Positions 7,392-15,748 are shown, numbered from the stretch's first letter. The stretch is 48,184 nt of DNA from JBGTSJ01 sp041940305 (GCA_041940305.1 JBGTSJ010000034.1:1-48184); one strand, 5' to 3'. Translations and numbers: made by a program. The notes: generated by a model from the letters alone, not told the origin.

Positions 7392-8852
7392 TCAATGCAC
7401 GGCGACGGGCCCGTCCTCGATGACCGACATGCTCCGCCATTTGCCGGCGCGGAACCGCCAGAGGAAGCCGAGGCCGAGGATCGTGATATAGGTCGTCGCG
7501 GCGCTCCAACAGATGTAGACGCCCTGCACGCCGCCGTAGCCCATCCGGACGGCCAGGTAGGTCGGCAGCACCATGATCAGCCAGCCGGGAATGAACGTCC
7601 ACCACAGGGAGAACTGCGAGTCCCCCGCGCCCCGAATGGCCGAGCCGAAGATGATCGCCATCGCGTCAAAGAACAGGTACAGCGTGACAAACCGCAGCAG
7701 AACGACGACCAGCGGCTCGACCTCGGCAAACGCCGCCGGGTCGCTGGCGACGAACTGCGAGATCAGCAGCTCGGGCAGGAACAGGTACAGCACGGCACAC
7801 GCCGACATGTACACAACCGAGACCCGGAAGCCGAGCCACGTGGTCCGGGCAGCCTGGTCGGGACGCTTCTCGCCGATCCGCCGGCCGACGAGCGTGAGGA
7901 TGCCGGTCCCCATGCCGTACATCGGGATGAAGGCGAGCGAGTTCAACGTCAGGGCGATGTTCGTCGCCGCGAGTTCCGCCGTGCCGAGCCGTCCGACGAA
8001 CACAACGAACAGCATGAACGCGCTGACATCGACGAGGAACTGGAAGCCCGTGGGCAGCCCGTAGCGGAGCATTCGCCACGACAGGCTTCGATCGAACCGC
8101 CATGTCGTCCAGATCGGATACTGCTCGCTGCGCATGGCGTAGATCACCAGCCCGACGAACGCCAGGCAGGAGAACGTGTTGGCGATGTTCGTCGCCCACG
8201 CCGCGCCGCTGATGCCGTACGCCGGAATTGGTCCGACGCCGAACACAAGGATGACGTCCAGGACGCCGTTGATGACGGCCGCCGCCAGGTTGACGACCAT
8301 GATCACGACTGTGCGTCCCCGGCCTCCGAAATAGGCGGACAGCACGACCGTCAGCAGCGCCGGCAATGCTCCGTAACAGAGGATCGCGAAATACTCGACC
8401 TCCATCGCCAGCACCGGCCCGGAATGCCCGGTCCAGCTGAGGAGCAGCGGCGAAAAGGGACCGCAGCCCGCCAGCAGCAGCCCGCAGACCACGGCGAAGT
8501 AAGTCCCCTGCCACAGCGACGCGGCGACCCGCCCCTTCTGGCCGGCTCCCGTGTACTGCGCGACGAACGTGTTCACGTACACCGCCGTGCCGAACGGGAG
8601 CGCCAGCAGCGCCCAGAAGAAGACTCCGGCCGGGACCGAGGCCGCGACGGCGTCCAGCGACCAGCGGGCGAGGATGGTGCGATCGACGACGTGGATCAGC
8701 GACTGGGAGCCGGAGCTGATGATCAGTGGAATCGCGACGCGCAGCAGTTCGCGCAGCGTCCCCGCTTCGTCGGGCGGTAACTCGCCGGGCTCCGGTTCAG
8801 GCCGCTCGGCTCCGGCGTCGGAGGGAGCTTCGAGTAGCTGATCGGTCGACAT
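7392..8852 (-). CDS. MATE family efflux transporter
   Basis: Inner-membrane antiporter of the multidrug and toxic compound extrusion family, probably exporting organic cations with Na+ or H+ coupling. The 486-residue product has a charged N-terminal 30-residue tail and then about 12 hydrophobic helices in two related halves. The first includes VAIPLIISSGSQSLIHVVDRTILAR, and the halves are linked near residue 240. Other signs are PFGTAVYVNTFVAQYTGAG (first half) and ALTLNSLAFIPMYGMGTGILTLVGRRIGEKRPDQA (second half), matching the conserved small-residue patterns of MatE domains. Length is slightly above the usual 450 because of the N-terminal tail. No regulator is adjacent. The upstream gap of 288 bases holds no further gene that I can support. 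Confidence 0.92.
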   Translation of the reverse strand: MSTDQLLEAPSDAGAERPEPEPGELPPDEAGTLRELLRVAIPLIISSGSQSLIHVVDRTILARWSLDAVAASVPAGVFFWALLALPFGTAVYVNTFVAQYTGAGQKGRVAASLWQGTYFAVVCGLLLAGCGPFSPLLLSWTGHSGPVLAMEVEYFAILCYGALPALLTVVLSAYFGGRGRTVVIMVVNLAAAVINGVLDVILVFGVGPIPAYGISGAAWATNIANTFSCLAFVGLVIYAMRSEQYPIWTTWRFDRSLSWRMLRYGLPTGFQFLVDVSAFMLFVVFVGRLGTAELAATNIALTLNSLAFIPMYGMGTGILTLVGRRIGEKRPDQAARTTWLGFRVSVVYMSACAVLYLFLPELLISQFVASDPAAFAEVEPLVVVLLRFVTLYLFFDAMAIIFGSAIRGAGDSQFSLWWTFIPGWLIMVLPTYLAVRMGYGGVQGVYICWSAATTYITILGLGFLWRFRAGKWRSMSVIEDGPVAVH

Positions 8853-9140
8853 GCCGGTTGGTCCGAGGAAAGGAACGCGTCCGTGTTAAGGCCTTCACTC
8901 GGCCCGGTCAGCCGGCCTTGAGAGGGACCGCAGGCGGCCGGGTGGAGACACCGGCGGCGTCCGCAGGTTCGGGGGTGAATCAGCACATCCTATCGCCAAG
9001 CGGCAACGGTGGGCAGCAGACGAGTGCAGGCGCGAAAACCGTCGAGGGGCACAGGTGGTCCCGGAGTTCGCTCTTGTCTTGTTGATCGTCCAGCGGACGG
9101 CACAGCGGACTGTGCCTGCGACAACTGGCTGTATGCGACC

Positions 9141-10337
9141 TCAGAGATTGCGGGCGTGCACCCTGATTGCCTGCACGTGGGAGATCATGTTGTCGCGCAG
9201 TTCGGGATTCCGCTCCATCGGCTGGACGCGACCCTTCGAGTCGGTCGCCCGCGACATCACGATATGCTGGTCGGCGAACTCCGGCACGGGCCAGCGGTAC
9301 TCGAACATCCGCCAGGCGTACGGGACCGAGTCGCCGGTCAGCTCGGCCGGCTGCCAGGATTGTCCGCCGTCGGTGCTGATCTCGACGGTCTTGATCTCCG
9401 CGTCGCCCGACCAGGCGGCCCCGCGAATGCGGTATTCCTCGCCGGCTCTGACGACCTCATTCGACGTAGGCCGGGCGATCTGCGACTTGACGGCGATGTC
9501 CGTCACGGGGGAGAGCGTATGCAGCCCGGCGGGATTGCGCTGCCAGACGGTATAGGCCATCGTCTGGAAGTAACCGTCAAACGGCTGATCGGTCACAACG
9601 ATCCGCTTCAGCCACTTGATGGAAGCCATGCCGTACCACCCGCCGACGATCGCCCGGACCGGATAGCCGTGCGCCGCGGGGAGGTCTTCTCCGTTCATCT
9701 GCCAGGCGAGCAGCACCTCCGGTTGATTGGCCTTGTCGAGCGGCACGCTGCGGGCGAAGGGGATTTCGCCGCCCGGGCCGTTGTCGCTGACTTTCCCCTG
9801 GTCCTGCCCTTCCAGGATGACTTCCACCGCTCCGGGCTTCACTCCGACCCGTTCGAGCAGCCGGGAGAGCGGCACGCCCGTCCATTCGGCGTTGCCGACG
9901 CCCCCCTGATGCCAGCGTAACCCGGCCGGACGCCCCGGCAGGTAGACGCGGCCGTTGCCGGCGCACTCCAGCAGCGCGGTGAGCGTCGTCGTTTCGAGTT
10001 CCCGCAGTTCGTCGTAGCCGATCTCGAACGGCTGCTCGACATGCCCTTCGACGCGCAGCGACCAGTCGGCGGCGTTGATCTCCGGCACATGGAAGTGCGT
10101 GCGGACGTAGAAGCGGTCGTTCGGCGTCAGAAAACTGTCGGTCAGTGCAAATGGGAATTCGAGGTTATCGGGATTCGTCTGCAGCGCCAGGAAACCGGGA
10201 AACAATGACTCGCCCAGCGGATCACGATCTGCGGCGAAGGCGGCAGGCAGCAGCGTGGCGGCGGGGAGCATGGCCGCGGCGCCGCGGAGGAAGGAGCGTC
10301 GATTGAAATGCCTCACGGATCGAATCAAGTCCGGCAC
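9141..10337 (-). CDS. Tat-exported molybdopterin-dependent oxidoreductase, sulfite oxidase family
   Basis: Periplasmic Mo-cofactor enzyme of the sulfite oxidase fold, probably oxidising sulfite or a related oxyanion or sulfoxide. The gene uses GTG at 10337 with AGGAGG about 7 nt upstream. A twin-arginine signal (RRSFLRG, residues 13-19, followed by AAAMLPAATLLPAAFAA) directs folded export. The catalytic core is seen at about 50-260, with the Mo-ligating cysteine predicted in LLECAGNGR (C125), then GGVGNAEWTGVPLSRLL, AWQMNGEDLPAAHGYPVRAIVGGWYGMASIKWL. A C-terminal Mo-co dimerisation domain follows (IRGAAWSGDAEIKTVEISTDGGQSW). No heme domain or cytochrome partner is encoded nearby, so the electron acceptor is unknown. 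It is divergent from fhcC. Confidence 0.92.
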   Translation of the reverse strand: MPDLIRSVRHFNRRSFLRGAAAMLPAATLLPAAFAADRDPLGESLFPGFLALQTNPDNLEFPFALTDSFLTPNDRFYVRTHFHVPEINAADWSLRVEGHVEQPFEIGYDELRELETTTLTALLECAGNGRVYLPGRPAGLRWHQGGVGNAEWTGVPLSRLLERVGVKPGAVEVILEGQDQGKVSDNGPGGEIPFARSVPLDKANQPEVLLAWQMNGEDLPAAHGYPVRAIVGGWYGMASIKWLKRIVVTDQPFDGYFQTMAYTVWQRNPAGLHTLSPVTDIAVKSQIARPTSNEVVRAGEEYRIRGAAWSGDAEIKTVEISTDGGQSWQPAELTGDSVPYAWRMFEYRWPVPEFADQHIVMSRATDSKGRVQPMERNPELRDNMISHVQAIRVHARNL

Positions 10338-10563
10338 AATGCTCCTCCTGCAGACAAGAATGCAACGGCGCGATCCCGGCGTCGGGACGTCGAATCAGAC
10401 CGTAGGCCGGAATTCGCGCTCCGTCAATCGTGGGCGAGACGAGGCTCGCGCCCGGTGCGAGGGGCCCGTGCGAAACGCGCGTTGAGCGTCGCATAATCGG
10501 GTGCGTCTCTTTAGCCTATGTCGCAGCCGCGGGTGCGCCGCGAGCATTCTGTTGGCAGGACTG

Positions 10564-11391
10564 ATGGCACTGACTCTGACGCTCCGAACACCGTCGGCGA
10601 TTCCGCTGGAAGTCGATGCCATTCAGCTCGACGCGGTGCGCACTCAATCCGCGGCCGAGGTGCAGCGGACGCTGATCCAGCGCGGCAATAAACGCGTCGC
10701 GCTGGGCGAGTTCTTCGATGCAGCCGGATCGGCCGCCGAGGACGCGACGCTCGTATGGTCGGGTGACTGTGGGAAGGTCAAACTCATCGGAGCGAAACTG
10801 AACGGCGGTGTGACTCGCATTGAAGGGAATGCGGGCATGCACCTGGGAGCGGAGATGACGGCGGGCGAGATCCTGGTGGACGGGAATGCGTCGGACTGGG
10901 TGGGGGCCGAGATGCAGGGTGGGCGGATTCGGATCCGCGGGAATGCCGGCCACCTGGCGGGGGCCGTCTATCGGGGCGGGCGGAAAGGCATGACGGGGGG
11001 CGAGATTCTGATCGAGGGGGATGCGGGAAATGAAATCGGGAATGCCATGCGGCGGGGCCTGATCGCCGTCGGCGGGCGGGCCGGCGACTTCGCGGGGGTG
11101 GGAATGATCGCCGGCACGATCCTGCTGTGCGGGGAATCCGGCATCCGTCACGGGGCCGGGATGAAGCGGGGGACCATTGCGTTATTGTCGAAGTCATCCT
11201 CGTTTGAGCCGGTACCGACGTTTGAATACGCGTGCGCTTACCAGCCGACGTTTCTCAATCTGTACCTGCGTGAATTGCGCTCGCTCGGATTTCCCGTCCC
11301 GGCCCGGTGCATGGACGCGGTGTATCACCGGTTCTGCGGAGACCTGCTGGAATCGGGGAAGGGAGAACTGCTCATCCGCGCGGCGGCGTGA
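10564..11391 (+). CDS. fhcC: formylmethanofuran dehydrogenase subunit C-like protein (FhcC)
   Basis: Subunit of the formyltransferase/hydrolase (Fhc) complex, which releases formate from formyl-H4MPT in the tetrahydromethanopterin C1 pathway; homologous to archaeal FwdC/FmdC. The ATG at 10564 (MALTLTLRTPSAIPLEVD) is chosen over the open frame start at 10501 because the family begins there. The 275-residue product is a GXGXG right-handed beta-helix with about seven imperfect turns of the type GEILVDGNASDWVGAEMQGGRIRIRGNAG, as in the glutamate synthase C-terminal domain. The tail (FLNLYLRELRSLGFPVP) is a helical cap. fhcA, fhcB and fhcD are not adjacent. Planctomycetes are known to carry H4MPT-pathway genes in scattered positions, which fits. 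Confidence 0.9.
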   Translation: MALTLTLRTPSAIPLEVDAIQLDAVRTQSAAEVQRTLIQRGNKRVALGEFFDAAGSAAEDATLVWSGDCGKVKLIGAKLNGGVTRIEGNAGMHLGAEMTAGEILVDGNASDWVGAEMQGGRIRIRGNAGHLAGAVYRGGRKGMTGGEILIEGDAGNEIGNAMRRGLIAVGGRAGDFAGVGMIAGTILLCGESGIRHGAGMKRGTIALLSKSSSFEPVPTFEYACAYQPTFLNLYLRELRSLGFPVPARCMDAVYHRFCGDLLESGKGELLIRAAA

Positions 11392-11420
11392 GTCGCCTGA
11401 AGTATGGATGCTCGGCGACG

Positions 11421-11460
11421 TTCGGCCCTCGCTGGCGCGTCGGGCTAGTGTGGGACGGGC
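11421..11460. repeat. possible dispersed intergenic repeat (CTCGCTGGCGCGTCGGGCTAGTG type)
   Basis: The gap between fhcC and the OleC-like gene contains CTCGCTGGCGCGTCGGGC followed by TAGTG and GGGACGGG. I recall near-identical strings scattered in planctomycete intergenic DNA. There is only one copy here, so the call rests on recollection and not on the window. Confidence 0.3.
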
Positions 11461-11501
11461 ACCTGTGGCGCGGCGGTGATCGTTACATTGATCTGTCAAG
11501 G

Positions 11502-13403
11502 ATGAGTACATCCGGGAACATCGCCGATTTGCTGCGGCAAGCCGCCGCGCTTGCGCCGGAGCGGGATGCGATTCGTGTCCCCGGCGGGCGCGACCGTGCG
11601 GGGGGCACGCGCTACGAATGCACGACGTTCGCCGAACTGAACCGCACGACGGACATCCTGGCTGAGGGGCTGGAGCGGAGCGGCGTTGCGCCCGGCGCCC
11701 GAATCGTGCTGTTCGTCCCGTTCGGCCGGGAGTTTATTGAACTCACGTTCGCCCTCTTCAAGACGGGAGCGATTGCGGTCCTGATCGACCCCGGGATGGG
11801 GCGCGGCAACGTCTTTCAGTGCCTGCAGGACGTGAAGCCGGACGGGTACATCGCGGTGTCGCAGGTGCACGCGCTGCGGATGCTGTTCCGCACGAAAGTC
11901 CCCGCGGCGAAGACGAACGTCACGGTGGGGCGGCGATGGTTCTGGCGCGGGGCGACGTACAAGCAGTTGCTGCAGGCCGAGCCGACCGCAGGTCCGACGG
12001 CAACGGTGCGCGGCAACGACCCGGCCGCCATCATCTTCACGAGCGGGGCCACCGGACTCCCCAAGGGGGTCCTGTACGAGCACGGGATGTTCGCGGCCCA
12101 GGTGCGGCTCATCCGCGATTTCTACGGCATTCAGGCAGGCGAGATCGATCTGCCGGGGTTCCCGCTGTTCGGGCTGTTCAACGCCGCAATGGGAGTCACG
12201 ACGGTGATCCCCGAGATGGACCCGTCGCGGCCGGCGGAAGTCGATCCGGTGCGGATCGTGGACGCGATCCGGGAGCAGGCGGTGACGCAGGCGTTCGGTT
12301 CGCCGGCGTTCTGGAATCGCGTGGCCCGGTACTGCGACGAACGCGGCATTCGCCTGGCGACGCTGAAGCGCGCACTCTCGGCCGGTGGGCCGGTGCCAGT
12401 GCAACTGCTGGAGCGGATGGCGCGCGTGCTGCCGGAGGGAGCGGATTTTCACACGCCGTACGGGGCGACCGAGAGCCTGCCCGTGGCGTCGATCAGCGGC
12501 CGCGAAGTGCTGGAACGCACCGCTGCCCGCACGCGTGGCGGAGCCGGCACCTGCGTGGGGCGACGGTTTCCGGGAGTGGACGTGAAGATCATTGCGATCA
12601 CCGCGGGGGCAGTGGCGACGCTGGATGAAGCTCAGGAACTGCCGGCGGGCGAAATCGGCGAGATCATCGTGCGGGGAGAGTCGGTGACGCGGGAGTACTT
12701 CGCACGGCCGGACGCCACGAGCGCGGCGAAGATCCAGGAGCCGCCGCGCTGCGATGGACCGCGTGGTGCGTCCGTGGAAGCGGGATGCGGAACTGAGATC
12801 TCAGATCTGAAATCAGAAATCTCAGATCTCAAATCTCAGATAGCAGATGTGAAATCTCCAAACTTCGAACTGGGATCTCAGATCTCAGATCTGCAATCTG
12901 AATTCTCGAACCTCAACTGCAACCACGCTGACGACATGGCGCCAGATTCTGTGACAGGTTCTGCGTCCCTTTCACGCCCGGCGTTCTGGCATCGGATCGG
13001 TGACGTGGGCTATCTGGACGCAGACGGGCTGCTGTGGTTTTGTGGACGGAAGGCCCATGTCGTCGAAACCTCGCACGGCCGGATGTTCTCCGTGTGCTGC
13101 GAGGCGATCTTCAACGAGCATCCGCGGATTTATCGCAGCGCGCTGGTCGGGATCGGCCGGCCGCCGCAGCAGACGCCCGTCATTGTCGCCGAGCCGGAGG
13201 AGGGGCAGTTTCCGGAGACCGATTATGAGCGTAAACGGCTGATTGCCGAACTGCTGCAGCTCGGCGCGGCGAACCCGCTCACCGAGTCGATCCGGACCGT
13301 GCTGCTGCACCCGTCGCTGCCGGTCGACACGCGGCACAACGTGAAGATTGACCGAACAGCGCTGGCCGAGTGGGCCGCGAAGGAGCTGTCAGCAACGGCG
13401 TAA
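11502..13403 (+). CDS. AMP-dependent synthetase, OleC-like (fatty acid CoA ligase family)
   Basis: Member of the acyl-adenylating ANL superfamily, closest by eye to OleC, the ATP-dependent beta-lactone synthetase of long-chain olefin synthesis. The start at 11502 (MSTSGNIADLLRQAAALAPERDAIR) matches the family; the frame opens earlier but overlaps fhcC. Landmarks: P-loop-like IIFTSGATGLPKGVLYEH (about residues 180-197), PLFGLFNAAMGVTTVIPEMD, the adenylate motif YGATESLP near 322, and the hinge/C-terminal domain IGDVGYLDADGLLWFCGRKAHVVET with HNVKIDRTALAEWA near the end. Between the hinge region (residue about 410) and FWHRIGDVGYLD lies an insertion of about 80 residues with heptad repeats, making it 633 residues against about 550 for OleC. 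oleA, oleB and oleD are not nearby. Confidence 0.88.
   Translation: MSTSGNIADLLRQAAALAPERDAIRVPGGRDRAGGTRYECTTFAELNRTTDILAEGLERSGVAPGARIVLFVPFGREFIELTFALFKTGAIAVLIDPGMGRGNVFQCLQDVKPDGYIAVSQVHALRMLFRTKVPAAKTNVTVGRRWFWRGATYKQLLQAEPTAGPTATVRGNDPAAIIFTSGATGLPKGVLYEHGMFAAQVRLIRDFYGIQAGEIDLPGFPLFGLFNAAMGVTTVIPEMDPSRPAEVDPVRIVDAIREQAVTQAFGSPAFWNRVARYCDERGIRLATLKRALSAGGPVPVQLLERMARVLPEGADFHTPYGATESLPVASISGREVLERTAARTRGGAGTCVGRRFPGVDVKIIAITAGAVATLDEAQELPAGEIGEIIVRGESVTREYFARPDATSAAKIQEPPRCDGPRGASVEAGCGTEISDLKSEISDLKSQIADVKSPNFELGSQISDLQSEFSNLNCNHADDMAPDSVTGSASLSRPAFWHRIGDVGYLDADGLLWFCGRKAHVVETSHGRMFSVCCEAIFNEHPRIYRSALVGIGRPPQQTPVIVAEPEEGQFPETDYERKRLIAELLQLGAANPLTESIRTVLLHPSLPVDTRHNVKIDRTALAEWAAKELSATA
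12798..12923 (+). repeat. six 21-bp tandem units coding for heptads inside the OleC-like gene
   Basis: Six head-to-tail 21-bp units based on ATCTCAGATCTGAAATCAGAA lie exactly in frame and encode ISDLKSE, ISDLKSQ, IADVKSP, NFELGSQ, ISDLQSE and FSNLNCN. The tract is clearly more A/T-rich than its surroundings. The heptad pattern with I/L at positions 1 and 4 predicts a short coiled coil. It sits at the A-domain hinge, where OleC relatives run directly from the KI.DP region into WHR.GDVGYLD. Confidence 0.8.
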
Positions 13404-13404
13404 G

Positions 13405-13437
13405 AGAAACCCGGTTTCTCCAAGAAACCGGGTTTCT
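13405..13437. terminator. 15-bp-arm palindrome, copy 2, between convergent genes
   Basis: Arms AGAAACCCGGTTTCT (13405-13419) and AGAAACCGGGTTTCT (13423-13437) with a 3-nt loop begin 2 nt after the OleC-like stop. It is the same stem as at 2551-2584. Placed between convergent genes (rpoN ends at 13463), it could end transcription from both sides, although there is no T-run. Confidence 0.6.
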
Positions 13438-13462
13438 GCCGGCATTGCGCGGCGCCCCGAGA

Positions 13463-14947
13463 TTAGTACTGCTTCCGCTGCCGCGACGACGGGATGTTCA
13501 TCGCCTTGCGGTACTTCGTCACGGTGCGGCGGGCCAGCTGATAGCCCTGCTTGGCGAGTTCGTCGACGATCGCATCATCGCTCAAGGGCTCCGACTTGTT
13601 CTCGTTATCCACGAGTTCCTTCAGCTTAAGGCGGACGATGTCCCAGGCGACTTCCTCCCCCTCCGCGGTGGTGGTGCCGCCACCGAAGAACCGCTTGAGC
13701 GGGAAGATGCCGCGGGGCGTGGCGAGATGCTTGCCGTCCACGGCTCGCGAGACCGTCGTCACGTGGACGCCGACCACGTCCGCGATCTGCTGCATCTTCA
13801 GCGGGGCGATGTGCTCCGGGCCGTTTTCGAGGAAGTCCGCCTGGTGATCGACGATCGCCTGCGCGACCCGCTTGAGGGTGTTGTACCGCTGCTCGATCGA
13901 CTCGATCAGCCACTTCGCCGATTCGATCTTCTTGCGGATGTAGTCCCGCGTGGCGGGGTCCGGATCCCCTTCGAGCATTCGAAGATGCGTGCGGCTGATG
14001 CGCAGATGCGGGATGTGCTCGTCGATCAGCTTGACGATGTACTTGCCGTTCTCATCCTGCTCCAGCGCAAGGTCGGGCGTCACGCGCTGGGCGGGGACTT
14101 CTTCAAACCCCTGTCCCGGCCAGGGATTGAGGGTCTTGAGCTGCTCGATGGCGGCCTTGATGTCATCCAGCGAGAAGCCGGTCTTGCGCTCGATCTGCGG
14201 CAGGCGGTTGTTAGTGAGGTCCTCCCAGTGCGACGAAATCAGCGGGACCAGGATCTCGCGCAGCGGCGTATGCGGCGTGATCTGCAGCAGGAGACACTCT
14301 TTCACGTCCCGCGCGCCGACGCCCAGCGGATCGAGCTTCTGGATCTGCTGGAGCGCTTCCTCGGCCTCGGCGAGCGAGATCGAGCCTCCGTACACCTGGA
14401 CGATCTCCGGCAACGAACTCTGCAGGCGGCCGTTGCTGTCGAGGTTCTGGATCAGGTACTCGCCGAAGGCCCGTACCTGCGGCGAGACGTCGAAGTAGTG
14501 GAACTGGTCGATGAGGTAGTCGTGCAGCGTCTGCGGCCGGCTTTCGGCGTTGGCCATCAGGTCGTGCTGCCGGTCGCCGTCCTCGTCAACCCGGTTGCCC
14601 GACGGCTTCGAGCCGGACGTGTAATTGTCGTCCGGCCACTCCTGCGAGATCTCGACCAGCCGTTCGAAGTCGGACGCATTGTTGTCTTCGCTGCCGGCGT
14701 TGAGTTCGCGTTCTTCGACTTCGCGGCGGGGAGCGTCTTCGGGCTGGTGAACTTCTCCGTTCGTTTCGTTCGGAGCGTCGGCATCGGCGGTCACGTGCTC
14801 CAGCGCGACGTTCTCCGCCAGCTCCTGCTCGATCCGCTCCTGCAGGGCGAGCAGGGGGAGCTGGAGGATCTCCATCGACTGAATCATGCGCGGCGCCAGC
14901 TTCATCTGCTGGCTCATCCGCATCTGTTGTGAGATGTTCAGGTGCAT
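13463..14947 (-). CDS. rpoN: RNA polymerase sigma-54 factor
   Basis: Alternative sigma factor that recognises -24/-12 promoters and needs AAA+ activators. The 494-residue product has all three regions. The Gln/Leu-rich activator region I is MHLNISQQMRMSQQMKLAPRMIQSMEILQLPLLALQERI. An acidic, poorly conserved region II spans about residues 50-130. The core-binding and DNA-binding region III contains LDPLGVGARDVKECLLLQ, the helix-turn-helix TVSRAVDGKHLATPRGIFPLKRFF and a C-terminal RpoN box ARRTVTKYRKAMNIPSS. Length is normal. It lies downstream of recR across a 174-bp repeat-filled gap. The start is preceded by a run of ten C on the coding strand instead of a Shine-Dalgarno sequence. No bEBP gene was seen in this window. 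Confidence 0.96.
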   Translation of the reverse strand: MHLNISQQMRMSQQMKLAPRMIQSMEILQLPLLALQERIEQELAENVALEHVTADADAPNETNGEVHQPEDAPRREVEERELNAGSEDNNASDFERLVEISQEWPDDNYTSGSKPSGNRVDEDGDRQHDLMANAESRPQTLHDYLIDQFHYFDVSPQVRAFGEYLIQNLDSNGRLQSSLPEIVQVYGGSISLAEAEEALQQIQKLDPLGVGARDVKECLLLQITPHTPLREILVPLISSHWEDLTNNRLPQIERKTGFSLDDIKAAIEQLKTLNPWPGQGFEEVPAQRVTPDLALEQDENGKYIVKLIDEHIPHLRISRTHLRMLEGDPDPATRDYIRKKIESAKWLIESIEQRYNTLKRVAQAIVDHQADFLENGPEHIAPLKMQQIADVVGVHVTTVSRAVDGKHLATPRGIFPLKRFFGGGTTTAEGEEVAWDIVRLKLKELVDNENKSEPLSDDAIVDELAKQGYQLARRTVTKYRKAMNIPSSRQRKQY

Positions 14948-14952
14948 GATTC

Positions 14953-14962
14953 GGGGGGGGGG
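14953..14962 (-). promoter_or_regulatory. C10 homopolymer in the rpoN leader
   Basis: Ten consecutive G on the + strand (C10 in the rpoN mRNA) end 5 nt before the rpoN ATG, where a ribosome site would normally be. Tracts of this length are prone to replication slippage. A regulatory effect is conjecture. Confidence 0.35.
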
Positions 14963-14966
14963 AGAA

Positions 14967-15091
14967 GTCGAGGATTCAAGGAGTCAAGGATGCGAGGGAG
15001 GGGTCCTCGCGTGAAAGTGGTGGACGTTCGGACTTTAGTAAGCGGTCACATCAGCATCCCCTTGATTCCTTGACTCGTTGAATCCTCGATT
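14967..15091. repeat. inverted repeat with about 30-bp arms between recR and rpoN
   Basis: GTCGAGGATTCAAGGAGTCA begins the left arm (14967-14997), and the right arm (15061-15091) reads ATCGAGGATTCAACGAGTCA on the reverse strand. The arms match at about 26 of 31 positions. A further TCGATTCCTGACTTT-type unit follows at 15086-15115. The spacer of about 65 bp has no gene. This appears to be a dispersed repeat of another family than those at 3196 and 34848. Confidence 0.6.
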
Positions 15092-15121
15092 CCTGACTTT
15101 CGATTCCTGACTTTCGCCTCT

Positions 15122-15748
15122 TCAAAACGATTGTCGTCCCGTGAGCGCGTCCGCCAGCATCTCCTTGTTGGCGAACTCCAGTACGCTGCCGGTCGGTATG
15201 CCGCGGGCCAGCCGGGTGATGCGGACCGGAGCGTCCTGCAACAGGTTGGCGATGAACAGCGCCGTGCCGTCTCCTTCGAGTGTGGGATTGGTCGCCATCA
15301 CGACTTCCCGCACACCGTCTTCCCGCACGCGGCGGACGAGCAGGTCGATCGTCAGGTCCTCCGGGCTGACTCCCTCGAGCGGCGAGATCCGCCCGCCCAG
15401 CACGTGATACGAACCCTGGTAGACTCCCGATGCATCCAGCGCGGCGACGTCCCGCGGCTGCTCGACCACGCACACCACGGCCGGGTCGCGGCGGGGATCG
15501 CTGCAGATGCTGCACAACTCCTGGTCCGTGAGGTTGGCGCACTTGCGGCAGCGGTGGACGGAGCGCTTCACCTCGCGGATCGCATCCGCCAGTTGGAGCG
15601 CGTCCTGTTCGTTCACCGAAAGAATATGGTTCGCCAGCCGTTCCGCCGTTTTGCGGCCGATGCCGGGCAGCCGGCCGAATTGATCGACCAGGCGGCCGAC
15701 GGCCGGTCCGAACGGGTGCGGTGGTGTGGGAACGTTACGCGGCGGCAT
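15122..15748 (-). CDS. recR: recombination mediator protein RecR
   Basis: Component of the RecFOR pathway, which helps load RecA at single-strand gaps; RecR forms a ring-shaped clamp with RecO and RecF. The start at 15748 (MPPRNVPTPPHPFGPAVGRLVDQF) gives 208 residues, near the usual 200; the frame extends 25 codons further without conservation. Motifs in order: helix-hairpin-helix RLPGIGRKTAERLANHIL, the C4 zinc finger CRKCANLTDQELCSIC (with all four cysteines), and a Toprim domain with VCVVEQPRDVAALDASGVYQGSYHVLGG and VMATNPTLEGDGTALFI. It follows ybaB and dnaX, the widely conserved dnaX-ybaB-recR order. Confidence 0.96.
   Translation of the reverse strand: MPPRNVPTPPHPFGPAVGRLVDQFGRLPGIGRKTAERLANHILSVNEQDALQLADAIREVKRSVHRCRKCANLTDQELCSICSDPRRDPAVVCVVEQPRDVAALDASGVYQGSYHVLGGRISPLEGVSPEDLTIDLLVRRVREDGVREVVMATNPTLEGDGTALFIANLLQDAPVRITRLARGIPTGSVLEFANKEMLADALTGRQSF

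Noticed and set aside
7395..8780. Long open frame on the + strand across the MATE gene
   Set aside because: It is a shadow frame produced by high GC content; its sequence is Arg/Asp/Gln-rich and unlike a protein, while the reverse strand encodes a clear transporter.
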